11,913 bases of DNA. It comes from Coemansia sp. RSA 922. Lineage: Eukaryota; Kickxellomycota; Kickxellomycetes; Kickxellales; Kickxellaceae. The notes beneath the pieces are model-generated. The model was given only the letters and a program-made list of their open reading frames with translations, did no database searches and was not told the origin of the DNA. The position numbers and the translations under genes were made by a program. Shown in pieces: positions 1 through 8,076 of the stretch; positions within the stretch are counted from its first letter, which is position 1; every line of letters begins with the position of its first letter. The stretch lies in assembly GCA_027577415.1 (NCBI GenBank), contig JANBQS010000790.1, forward strand, positions 1 through 11,913, in the 5' to 3' direction.

Positions 1-3000
1 TGTCATCATCGGCGTCACTCACTAGCATGTCTGCCGCGCCTTCCTGACCCGAGCCGTGGGTAACAAGATCCAAGCTAGCAGCGCCTGCCCACTGCGGATT
101 GCGTGTGGGCGTGTCGCTGACCCAGCGCCGCTGCTTTTCGCGCTCAGCCAGCCTCCTCATAATCTCGCTCACGGGCGTGGTTTCGCTTGCTAGGGACTGC
201 CGATAATAGTCGCCTATGCGCCGCGGCGTGACATCATTCTGTCCCGTAGACACGGCGTCAGGGGCATGCCCATGATGAACAGGCGTCTCGAACTCAACGT
301 GGTCATCTTCGACAATAAAGCTGGAGAGATTTTGGTCCAGATCCTCGCTACCGTCCTCGTCATCCTCGTCATCCTCACCACCAGCTCTGGCTGCCCGCCG
401 CAATCCATTGCCAATGCGCCGGCCATCCTCATCGTCGTCACTATCACCAATCCCAGCTTCGTTATCAATGAACGGGTTGAATGTACGCAGAGCGGGTGGC
501 GGACGAAGTCTACGCTTCTTTAGCGATTTTGGACCTCTAGGGGGTGTGACGACTGATGTAGAACAATCGGCGCTCGCGGATTTCTTAGCAGGCTTGCCAC
601 GAACCAGGCGCCCAACTTGTCTTTGCACTGGCGAGGACAAAGGCAGCGGTGGTGTGGCGTCAATGTCTTCAACCATGCTAGGGCCAGCAGACGCCGATGC
701 TCGCTTTCGCGGCCGTAGCGGCGAAGACGATGTCAGTGCGGGTGCTTCTTGCTGCGCTGCCATACTTCGAGCAAATGGTGCTCCGATTGACCGCGGCAAC
801 TGCGGCGGCACGTAAGCTGCCTGGCTATACTCAGCGACTAGTGGTTTCCCGATATCATCGTCAGACAATTCGAATAGCTCCTCACTATCCAAGTTAAATG
901 CGAGTAGGTCATTGTCAACTCCGTCGTCGTCATCATCGTCGTCAATACACACCACCATGGGTGGAGGAGGCAGTCGTGACGGTTCGGCCCTAGTTACAGC
1001 TGGCTCTTCTTCGTCCACTTGCATCAGCGGCGGGGTCTCGGGGACAGCCAGTACTGGCGGCGTAAAGCACTCTAGATCCGTAAGACTCAAGTTGTCCACG
1101 TCGTCCAATATACGGTCGTCTACAGATACCTCGACATCGCTATCCAAGCACAATATTTGCTCCGTTGGTTGACATGTCGTATCTACAGCAGGAACTGGTA
1201 AATTGCCGACCAGCGACATGCGCTCAGGAAGTTCTGTGCCGACAAAGCCTTCGTCGTAGAGCTTGTCAAATATGCCAGGTTCACCAATGTCACCGAAGAT
1301 GGCTGGCCGCATAGGTGCTGGAGTCGATGTAGTACCTGCGTCGTCTTTGATACCGACAACTCCAAACAGTTTCAGATCAACTTTCCTGGCCTTTGCCTCG
1401 TTGAGCAACACAGTATCAAATGCCATCGACCAGTCAAACGCAGGTTTGGCCTTGCCGCTCTTAACCAAGCTGTCGATGGTGTCGAATAGATTGCGCTGAA
1501 GTGATGGGCGTCGCTGATGTGTTCCTCCGTCATGGCTGCCTCGCCGTGCACTCGCACTCGCAGGGGACTTCTTTGGCGAGCTAGCCTTCTTAACAGACTT
1601 TGGCGATAAGGGCAGTTTACTCGCAGCAGTGGTAGAGCCAAAGACGTCTGTTGGGCTAGTTTGAGAAACGCGACTGGGAGACCAAGGGACCGAGCGGTCC
1701 TCTGTAAAAGGCGATGAATCGATTCGAATGGCATCATCCAGCGCCTCGCCATCGTTCATCGCGGCGGCTGGTCTGGCTCTCGCCTCAGCGACATTTTTCG
1801 ATGGCCGCCTGGCCAGAAGAGCACTCACGTCTTCCAAGTCGTCATCACTGTCGTCATCACTGTCATCCTCAAGTGCTCTAGTACTAGTTGCCTGTGCGAC
1901 TGGACGCGTGCTCTTGCTAGGCGACAATGCCGGGGGCTTATGTTTGGCGCGTTGATACGCAAAGCTAGCGACGGTGGACTTGCCATTAGTCGTTGCAGCT
2001 CTCGTGCGAGGCTGATCGACTGTAGCTGAGGAGCGCTGGCTAGGCATGCGAAAAAGGCTCTTCTGCGCGCCACTCGCCTTGCCATCCATATCAAGATCCT
2101 CGTTGAAGCGTGCGTTCTCGATCCCCGTCATAATTCGGCAGTACATAGACGAGCGGTCAGAGCGCGCGACGTTAAATCGAGGCGACTCTGAGGCCTGCCA
2201 GGGGACTCCGCGCTCAAGCAGTTGCTTTACCTTTAGCAGCTCAGATTTAGAATCACAGTCGTTGGTAGCGACGCTGGAGGTGGGGCGGACATGGTACTTT
2301 TGCGACAGTACTCTGAACCCAGCCATGTCACTAGCATCGATGCCCTCACACGTCCACAACTTTTTGTCACTGCCTCTAGCTCGGCTCCCTCCGGCTGTTG
2401 CTGCGTGACCCTTGGAACCCTTAGCGATATCGTCAGCCAAGCTCGCACTTTCGATATCCTCTTTTGTCAGATGCACTTCGGTTCGCACCGGAGCGCCCGG
2501 CGTCAGCAACGGAGGTAGCATCGGCGGACTCAGATCCTCGCGCAACATCAAGTTCTTCCCTGAGGCAATCCTCGACTGCACGCTTTTGTACTCGCGCTGG
2601 GCCTTTTTATACGACTCTTCCTCGCGTGTATCCTTTGCCAAAAATACAACCACCTTGCCTCGCCGTGCGCGGCCAGTACGCCCAATACGCTGTAGCAGGC
2701 GAATTGGCGATGACGGCGCGTCATAGTTGATAATAAGGTCAACCTCGCCGATATCCAACCCCTCTTCGCCCACGCAGGTCGCAACGATGATATTGGTCTC
2801 GCCTTTGCGGAAGCGCGCAAGGACAGCCAGTTGCTCCTTTTGCGTCTGGCCACGCCCTGCCGAGTCATCGTCGCCAACAATGTCGCCAAAGACATCCGAG
2901 TCAATATCTGCACTATCCGAGTCCATGTTGACAGTGTGACTGATACTACCAGATCCATTCATGCCTCCACCCCGCGCACGAAAGTTCCCGCCACCTCGAA

Positions 3001-5464
3001 ATTGGCCATTGCCGCGAAAGTTCCCACCTCCTCGGGACCCACCACCACGAAACCCTCCTCGGCCTCGATAGAAGCCTCCTCCGCCACGGCCACGAGAAGG
3101 GCTGCCGCCACGGCCTCGTGCAGACGACGATGAAGGTGCTGCAGATGACTTGGAACTAGCTGTCTTGCTTTGGCCGATGAACGGCTCGCACCGGACCAAG
3201 GGTCGCATGCGATCAAGCACTGCAACAATTTCGCTAACCGATCCGCGATACTGCGAAAATATAATGATCCTGGTCGATGAGTCGCCACCATGTGCAGATT
3301 GCGCGTCAAAGTGTGCCCTGACGATGTCTACCATACGCTCAAGCTTTGGATGCCCCAGAAACCCCTTGTGCGCAATGTCAACAATGCTCTTCGACCCGCC
3401 AGCCAGGGTGGTTGAGCCAGCCGATGGGTTCTTACTGGACACGTTGAAAAAGCTGGACACAACATCGGTTCGCTGTGAGCCTGACGTCGGAGCAAGGATG
3501 CTAGTTGCCAAACTGGTTGCTGTCCGGCTAGGCCCAGGCGCACTACTGCCAGACACCGCAGCCGCATCCTGCTTGTCAAGGGCATCTATCAAAGCGCCAA
3601 ACTCACGCAAGAGCACCGCCCACTCCTTGCTATCAACACAGTCGACCTTGGCGCGAGAGGCCGACCCAAGCCGCTGTTTTGTGCGCGCCACATCGACGGA
3701 CCACGCGCGAATGGCCGTCCATGCTGGCCTCAGACCATGCTCGGACAACAGTTGCATTATGTGGGCCAGTGTCATGGCTATCGTAAACTCGCTCAGGATG
3801 CGACCCACGTCCATCCCACTGTCGCCGCCACCTTGATGTCGCATCATGTATCGATCTCGATCCATGCGAATCTTGAACCCAGAGATGCTTCGTGGGTCGC
3901 CTGGATTGACCATTGCGTGGCAGACATTGCACAAGATGTTTATACTGCGCGTAATCACGTCGGCCAGCCGGTCCCTCGCAGCCAGTAGCCACGGCGGAAG
4001 CTCCACTACCACCTCATCGACGAGGCGTCCATGTATATATGGCACGACATCCAGAGACTCCTCAGTGCGCAAAAATATGTGAGCAATATGCAAGCGCTGC
4101 ACAATCTCCTTCACAGAGTCCATGTTCGACCCGGGCGTAGCAGTAAGCGCCATGATGCGAAAGGGTCCAGACTTGCTAGGCCGCATCGGGTCGCAAACGG
4201 GAGTCTCCTCGCCATGAAAGGTCGAGTATAGCGCGCTAACCGACTCGCCATATGCGTACTTTCCCGTAGCGCGGTGTGCTTCATCGATGACCAACAGAGC
4301 TATCCGCCTCGCATTGTCTCCGTCAAGCGTACCGAGCTTCAGGTCGTTTTGGAGGATTTGCGGTGTCGAAAAGACAAATCTGGCGCTATTCCAAAGTGCT
4401 TGACGAGACTTTGGTGGAGTACTCCCATTCATCTCCACAATCCACTTGTCGCCGAGTGGTAGTTGCTGCGTCAATTGGCCTTGTTCGCGCGCCTTTGACA
4501 AGATGGCATAGATCATGCCCTTGCACGCCTGCATCTGCTGGGCAACTAGCGGCTTGGTTGGCGCCAAGAAAACGGAGAGACAGTTGGGAAACCACCGGGC
4601 GTAGTTGGCCATGACGACAACGGCGATGAGCGTCTTTCCCATTCCAGTCGGAAGCGCGACTAGTGTGTTTTGGAACAAGCACCGCTGAATGGCGCCCTGT
4701 TGGTATGCACGAGCAGGCTGTCCGCCAAGTAGCGGGTACAAGTAAGTCTGCATAGCATCTCGATCCATGGCGTGCGTCTCTTCGACCAAAGTGTTGTCTC
4801 CACGGCTCTTGAGCGTCATCTCTCGGGCTTGGAACATTTGAAGTGGCTGCTTTGGCCGGGGAGGCGATAACTGCTGTTGCTGTGGCCACTTTTGCGAGGG
4901 CGCGGGCTGGTTTTGATAATAGCGCGATGACGATGGCGGTGATACCTTGGTTGGAGGTCCATAATCTTGCCAAGCACAATCACCGAGCAAGTCGTCGTCC
5001 TCCAAGCCCTCCATCAAGTCGCCGTAGTCACTGTCGATATCGATAGGTTCCGTGCTCCATCCTGTCTGAGGCTCGTTTAGCCGCATAGTTTTAGCTGGCG
5101 GCAGACGCAAATCCACAGCACCAACGCCGTTGTCCATTGCGCCGACCGGGCGCTTTGGCAGAGGTTCTCGTTGCTGAGCCACTGCACCGCCATTCTTTCC
5201 AAACAACGAATCAATAGTCAGTTGGCAGTGCTTTGCGCCGTGTGTATACCGCTGCTGCTGCTGCTGCTGCTGCTTTGGCGGCGCCGATGCATGTGGTACC
5301 GATTGCAGTTGCTGTGTGGACTGGGCCAAAGGTACGTTCTTCGTGGGAGCTTGAGCTGACGCGGTGTCCAAGTCGTCCGTCAAAAGATCGTCGAGCATAT
5401 CAACGTCTAGACAGTCAATGTCAAACTCGTCAAAGTTGTCAACAGGGTCAATGTGAGTGGACAT
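1..5464 (-). CDS. MPH1: FANCM/Mph1-family DNA helicase, C-terminus cut by window edge
   Basis: The frame is open from the ATG at 5464 to the left edge: 1821 codons, no stop, no intron needed. It encodes a superfamily 2 3'-5' DNA translocase that remodels stalled forks and D-loops in the nucleus (family knowledge). Seen motifs: PTGMGKT Walker A (272-278), DEAH (394-397), TATPG (441-445), a FANCM/Hef-type insert, HPKLE (705-709), FSQYR (736-740), GEEGLDIG (899-906) and QRIGRTGR (925-932). Everything after about residue 1000 is low-complexity and acidic, with an NLS-like KKRR near 1649 and an acidic FIVEDD motif at 1716-1721. I recall typical fungal Mph1 as roughly 1000-1200 residues, so this one is long, closer to vertebrate FANCM. 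The N-terminal 240 residues are disordered and include a Gln run. No ERCC4 nuclease domain is visible, as in other fungi, but the true C-terminus lies outside the window. The start is the first ATG after an AT-rich leader; other start sites upstream were not seen. Confidence 0.96.
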   Translation of the reverse strand, partial: MSTHIDPVDNFDEFDIDCLDVDMLDDLLTDDLDTASAQAPTKNVPLAQSTQQLQSVPHASAPPKQQQQQQQRYTHGAKHCQLTIDSLFGKNGGAVAQQREPLPKRPVGAMDNGVGAVDLRLPPAKTMRLNEPQTGWSTEPIDIDSDYGDLMEGLEDDDLLGDCAWQDYGPPTKVSPPSSSRYYQNQPAPSQKWPQQQQLSPPRPKQPLQMFQAREMTLKSRGDNTLVEETHAMDRDAMQTYLYPLLGGQPARAYQQGAIQRCLFQNTLVALPTGMGKTLIAVVVMANYARWFPNCLSVFLAPTKPLVAQQMQACKGMIYAILSKAREQGQLTQQLPLGDKWIVEMNGSTPPKSRQALWNSARFVFSTPQILQNDLKLGTLDGDNARRIALLVIDEAHRATGKYAYGESVSALYSTFHGEETPVCDPMRPSKSGPFRIMALTATPGSNMDSVKEIVQRLHIAHIFLRTEESLDVVPYIHGRLVDEVVVELPPWLLAARDRLADVITRSINILCNVCHAMVNPGDPRSISGFKIRMDRDRYMMRHQGGGDSGMDVGRILSEFTIAMTLAHIMQLLSEHGLRPAWTAIRAWSVDVARTKQRLGSASRAKVDCVDSKEWAVLLREFGALIDALDKQDAAAVSGSSAPGPSRTATSLATSILAPTSGSQRTDVVSSFFNVSSKNPSAGSTTLAGGSKSIVDIAHKGFLGHPKLERMVDIVRAHFDAQSAHGGDSSTRIIIFSQYRGSVSEIVAVLDRMRPLVRCEPFIGQSKTASSKSSAAPSSSSARGRGGSPSRGRGGGGFYRGRGGFRGGGSRGGGNFRGNGQFRGGGNFRARGGGMNGSGSISHTVNMDSDSADIDSDVFGDIVGDDDSAGRGQTQKEQLAVLARFRKGETNIIVATCVGEEGLDIGEVDLIINYDAPSSPIRLLQRIGRTGRARRGKVVVFLAKDTREEESYKKAQREYKSVQSRIASGKNLMLREDLSPPMLPPLLTPGAPVRTEVHLTKEDIESASLADDIAKGSKGHAATAGGSRARGSDKKLWTCEGIDASDMAGFRVLSQKYHVRPTSSVATNDCDSKSELLKVKQLLERGVPWQASESPRFNVARSDRSSMYCRIMTGIENARFNEDLDMDGKASGAQKSLFRMPSQRSSATVDQPRTRAATTNGKSTVASFAYQRAKHKPPALSPSKSTRPVAQATSTRALEDDSDDDSDDDLEDVSALLARRPSKNVAEARARPAAAMNDGEALDDAIRIDSSPFTEDRSVPWSPSRVSQTSPTDVFGSTTAASKLPLSPKSVKKASSPKKSPASASARRGSHDGGTHQRRPSLQRNLFDTIDSLVKSGKAKPAFDWSMAFDTVLLNEAKARKVDLKLFGVVGIKDDAGTTSTPAPMRPAIFGDIGEPGIFDKLYDEGFVGTELPERMSLVGNLPVPAVDTTCQPTEQILCLDSDVEVSVDDRILDDVDNLSLTDLECFTPPVLAVPETPPLMQVDEEEPAVTRAEPSRLPPPPMVVCIDDDDDDDGVDNDLLAFNLDSEELFELSDDDIGKPLVAEYSQAAYVPPQLPRSIGAPFARSMAAQQEAPALTSSSPLRPRKRASASAGPSMVEDIDATPPLPLSSPVQRQVGRLVRGKPAKKSASADCSTSVVTPPRGPKSLKKRRLRPPPALRTFNPFIDNEAGIGDSDDDEDGRRIGNGLRRAARAGGEDDEDDEDGSEDLDQNLSSFIVEDDHVEFETPVHHGHAPDAVSTGQNDVTPRRIGDYYRQSLASETTPVSEIMRRLAEREKQRRWVSDTPTRNPQWAGAASLDLVTHGSGQEGAADMLVSDADDD
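2840..3169 (-). other. RGG-box and acidic insertion inside helicase RecA2 lobe
   Basis: This is protein residues 766-875 of the helicase, between the FIGQ strand (762-765) and the KEQL helix (876-879). In the Mph1/FANCM members I recall, these two elements are joined by a loop of only about 10-15 residues. The insertion begins with a Ser/Ala-rich stretch. It then has a Gly-Arg-rich RGG domain (783-834, nt 2963-3118) with repeated RGRGG, FRGGG and NFRGNG units, and ends in an Asp-rich segment with SDSAD and DSDVFGD. RGG domains usually bind RNA or G-rich nucleic acid and are arginine-methylated (established for the motif). Because both flanking helicase motifs are intact and in frame, the lobe should still fold with this as a surface loop. 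Confidence 0.9.
5252..5272 (-). repeat. CAG7 trinucleotide run encoding polyglutamine
   Basis: Seven perfect CTG units on the plus strand read as seven CAG codons (residues 65-71) in the disordered N-terminus of the helicase. The run is uninterrupted, so length variation between isolates is likely. A PIP-box-like sequence (Q81 to F88) follows nine residues later. Confidence 0.9.
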
Positions 5465-5694
5465 TGTCGTTCGCAAGGCATTAATAAACCGCCCTTTGCT
5501 CATGAGGGCTAAAGTACAAAAATAAATAAATAAAATGACAAATAAATTAGCAATTTGCAAAAGCGAAATGGAGTTAAAGAAAGCAAAGAGTCGATCAAAA
5601 AAGTGAAAACAGTACTGATCGAGTGGGTGGCTGCGCATTGTCACGGATCACCAATATATTTGGACAACAGCATTAAAATAGCTAGAAATCGACT

Positions 5695-5721
5695 GTACGC
5701 GCACGTATACACACGTACGCG
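5695..5721. promoter_or_regulatory. Paired GTACGCG boxes (MCB-like) upstream of the helicase
   Basis: GTACGCG occurs at 5695-5701 and again at 5715-5721, exactly 20 bases apart in direct orientation, with CACGTATACACAC between them. The pair lies 231-257 bases upstream of the helicase ATG and just past the stop codon of the upstream membrane-protein gene. ACGCG is the core of the MluI cell-cycle box bound by MBF in fungi, and repair genes are common MBF targets (established in yeasts). That it acts here is inference. The rest of the 261-base gap is AT-rich, with AAATAAATAAATAAAA near 5518-5534. Confidence 0.4.
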
Positions 5722-5725
5722 AGAC

Positions 5726-6538
5726 CTATTGCTGAATGTCGATGACAATCGATGTGAACCGAGGAGTGGCGCTACTAACGCCAGCGCCGGCCTCAGCACT
5801 TATCTGAGACATGATCGTGGTTAGCAGGCGAGAGGGGTAGCTGGTCGTAGCCTCCTTTACAGACTCTAGCCGACTCCCTGGCTTGCACAGCATCTTGGTG
5901 CACGAGACGCCGCCCCGTGCATTGCAGCGACAGGTGTTGCACGGCTCTGTTGGGTGCCTCCAGCTGCTCTGGCCATTGTGCTGCTGAATACACGCGAAAT
6001 ATCCCTCTGTCAGCTGAGTAGGCTTGCCGTAGCGGTCGGTGTTAAAGCTGTATGCTTCCTCACTCTGACTGGGAGCGGCGCTGACAGGTAGAATAGAGAA
6101 CAGCGCATCTTCGGGATCTTTCAGCGAGGCCTTGGGCTGGCACTCGTAGACAGTGGACGGGCAAGGCGGGATAAAGCAAGCAAAGTCAGCTGCTACTGGC
6201 ACGCACTCAAATTCGCTGAAGCACCCGGTACTGCGACAGTCGCGGATCTTGGGCTCGACAAGTACCTTTTCTCCTGGCTCAGCCGCGTCCTTTCTTGTGG
6301 TATCGAATATAGTCTTTGAGCCCGCATACGTGCAAATGAGGGCCAGCAGAAACAAAAATATCGCGCCAAAGACAACTTTGACGGCTATTTCGACAGGAGA
6401 GCGACGGCGCTGCTCCTGGCGAGTGGGGTGACTCCTGGGAGCTGATGATAGCTTTGAAGGTGAGGTCTGTTCGGCAATATCTTCGCTGCTGTTACTGCCA
6501 AGCAGCTTCTCGCTAATAGTAGGGTCGTTTCTATCCAT
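5726..6538 (-). CDS. Type II membrane protein with pacifastin-like cysteine module
   Basis: 270 residues. The N-terminal 50 are polar and end in RRRSP. One hydrophobic segment follows (about 51-73), then a long cysteine-rich part. The basic flank on the N-side predicts N-in/C-out topology, so the Cys-rich part faces the cell exterior or secretory lumen. Module one has six Cys (101, 106, 112, 121, 126, 133) around PPCP. Module two has six more (183, 200, 203, 205, 213, 218) in the order C-x16-CNTCRC-x7-CTKMLC, which fits the pacifastin light-chain serine-protease-inhibitor signature; a von Willebrand type C-like fold is the alternative. Between them is a loop without Cys. In pacifastin inhibitors the reactive bond lies between the last two Cys, here in TKML, which would suggest a hydrophobic P1 residue (inference). 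A Ser/Thr-rich C-terminus ends in VIDIQQ. It reads toward the helicase gene in tandem and shares a divergent promoter with HMG-CoA lyase. I do not recognise a named gene. Confidence 0.87.
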   Translation of the reverse strand: MDRNDPTISEKLLGSNSSEDIAEQTSPSKLSSAPRSHPTRQEQRRRSPVEIAVKVVFGAIFLFLLALICTYAGSKTIFDTTRKDAAEPGEKVLVEPKIRDCRSTGCFSEFECVPVAADFACFIPPCPSTVYECQPKASLKDPEDALFSILPVSAAPSQSEEAYSFNTDRYGKPTQLTEGYFACIQQHNGQSSWRHPTEPCNTCRCNARGGVSCTKMLCKPGSRLESVKEATTSYPSRLLTTIMSQISAEAGAGVSSATPRFTSIVIDIQQ

Positions 6539-6866
6539 ACGTTTTGGTTGTTTAATACACTTTAAAGCTGCTGAAATAAATATGTGAAAGCAAAATACAG
6601 AATAGGGAAAGAAGAGGGCGGGGTCTCGACCACTTCTCTGCGAGCGCTAAGCACCTGATTTTAAGGCCCAGGCACAAATGTGTGTCGTCACCGCCAAGAG
6701 TCTCTGATAGCGCTTGAGGGTGAAACATGATCAGATCTAATTAAATAGCGTGGGAATAATGGAAGCTTAGCAATTCGCTACATCTCCGTGTCGTCTGTTC
6801 ACAGCTCTCACTCTTTTACAGTGTCTACGCTTAATTATACACCTATTTTTTTTTATCTCTTAGCAC
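6539..6866. promoter_or_regulatory. Divergent promoter between membrane protein and HMG-CoA lyase
   Basis: 328 bases separate two outward-facing ATGs (6538 minus, 6867 plus), so both promoters must lie here. No ORF of note. On the lyase side the sequence ends in TTAATTATACACC, a run of nine T, then ATCTCTTAGCAC directly before the ATG. This pyrimidine-rich tract is typical of fungal initiator regions. On the other side TTTAAAGC and AAATAAATATG near 6560-6583 are AT-rich candidates for core promoter DNA. I see no clear TATA box placed for either gene. Confidence 0.6.
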
Positions 6867-7865
6867 ATGGCGGGACTTGTTGTGACTACTCGCTCCTTTG
6901 CACCTACAAGGTTTGTGCGCGCCTTTAGTGCCTCGCGGCCTGTTTGCAAGAGCACTACTGGCATTTCCTCGCGCCCGTCAGTAAAGATAGTCGAAGTCGG
7001 GCCACGCGATGGACTGCAGAATGAGAAGAAGCTGATCCCGACCGAAACCAAAGTCGCACTGATTAACAGGCTAGCCGATACGGGTCTATCGGCAGTTGAG
7101 GCCACTTCATTCGTCTCGCCCAAGTGGGTACCGCAGATGGGCGATGCCAAGCAAGTAATGGCTCAGATTACACGCAAACCAGGAGTATCTTACCCAGTAC
7201 TCACTCCCAACCTGAAAGGTTTAGAGTCAGCCATTGCCGCGGGTGCCAAAGAAGTCGCGATCTTTGGCGCTGCCTCCGAGTCATTCAGTTTGAAGAACAT
7301 CAATTGCTCGATTGCCGAGAGCTTGGCTCGCTTCGAGGCCGTCGTCGATAGAGCGAAGATGGCAGAACTGCAGATCCGTGGCTACGTCTCGTGTGTCGTG
7401 GGATGTCCCTACGAAGGAAAGGTTGCTCCACAGGCGGTTGCCGACGTAGCAAAGGCCCTGCTGGACATGGGCTGCTACGAGATATCGCTGGGCGATACTA
7501 TTGGCGTTGGTCGTCCAAAGGAGATTCAAAGCATGGTTGACGCTGTGGCTCGTGTTGTTCCAGTCGAGCAATTGGCAATCCACTGCCACGACACATACGG
7601 CCAGGCGCTGGCCAACATCTACGCCTCGCTTGAAGCTGGAGTTCGTGTTGTTGACTCATCGGTTAGCGGGCTTGGCGGATGTCCCTATGCCAAAGGCGCG
7701 ACTGGCAATGTGGCCACTGAGGACGTCGTGTATATGCTCGAGGGCAATGGGTTTAGCACTGGAGTCGATCTGAACAAGCTTGCTCTGGTAGGCCAGTGGA
7801 TCTCTGGAGAGCTGGAGCGCCCAACGGGATCTCGAGTGGCACGCGCACTGCTTGCAAAGGCGTAA
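6867..7865 (+). CDS. HMGCL: Hydroxymethylglutaryl-CoA lyase, mitochondrial
   Basis: 332 residues, one exon. The enzyme cleaves HMG-CoA to acetyl-CoA and acetoacetate, the last step of leucine breakdown. Residues 1-35 are rich in Arg/Ser/Thr with no acid, a mitochondrial leader. The TIM-barrel starts at [15 protein letters not shown], with catalytic R47 and D48; E78 lies in [15 protein letters not shown], and the metal ligands H239 and H241 are in HCHD. The catalytic C272 sits in the lyase signature [12 protein letters not shown], followed by [13 protein letters not shown]. All of these match the human enzyme with an offset of +6, and the length is close to the human 325. The C-terminus LLAKA has no peroxisomal CKL/SKL-type tail, so only a mitochondrial form is expected. 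The start is the first ATG, and the leader makes sense only from there. It is divergent from the membrane-protein gene and lies 211 bases ahead of VPS20. Confidence 0.98.
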   Translation: MAGLVVTTRSFAPTRFVRAFSASRPVCKSTTGISSRPSVKIVEVGPRDGLQNEKKLIPTETKVALINRLADTGLSAVEATSFVSPKWVPQMGDAKQVMAQITRKPGVSYPVLTPNLKGLESAIAAGAKEVAIFGAASESFSLKNINCSIAESLARFEAVVDRAKMAELQIRGYVSCVVGCPYEGKVAPQAVADVAKALLDMGCYEISLGDTIGVGRPKEIQSMVDAVARVVPVEQLAIHCHDTYGQALANIYASLEAGVRVVDSSVSGLGGCPYAKGATGNVATEDVVYMLEGNGFSTGVDLNKLALVGQWISGELERPTGSRVARALLAKA

Positions 7866-8076
7866 AAGGCGATGCAACTGCGCACGTGGTGAGGGCCCAA
7901 AAAGTCGCTGTCACGCTTTTACAAGCTCTTTTGATCTGCCTTGCTTGGCGGCAATTTCTAGCACCCCTTCTTCTCTAATAGCTACGCCCTTCTGTTACAC
8001 TATATTACATTTTATTTTCTACTTTTCGACACCAAGCATTTATAGACCGTAGTCGCAGCACACTGCTAGTAACGAA
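7866..8076 (+). promoter_or_regulatory. HMGCL 3' end and VPS20 promoter
   Basis: Short gap between two same-strand genes. The 3' half is T/C-rich with ACACTATATTACATTTTATT near 7997-8016, a plausible core promoter and start-site region for VPS20. No AATAAA signal is seen after the lyase stop, and TTCTCTAATAGC near 7971 is the nearest AT-rich candidate. Confidence 0.4.

Noticed and set aside
2963..3118. Gly-Arg-rich stretch considered as collagen-like or as an intron
   Set aside because: There are no Gly-X-Y triplets and no GT-AG pair giving an in-frame removal was seen; the codons read cleanly as an RGG domain.
214..4979. Many short open frames on both strands inside the helicase gene, for example plus 3150-3836
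   Set aside because: They overlap the 1821-codon minus-strand frame, which carries all helicase motifs; these are shadow frames of GC-rich coding DNA.
6720..6863. Possible 5' UTR intron of HMGCL (GTGAAA donor, T-tract and TTAG acceptor)
   Set aside because: The donor is weak and the T-tract is equally explained as a promoter or initiator tract; not enough to call.
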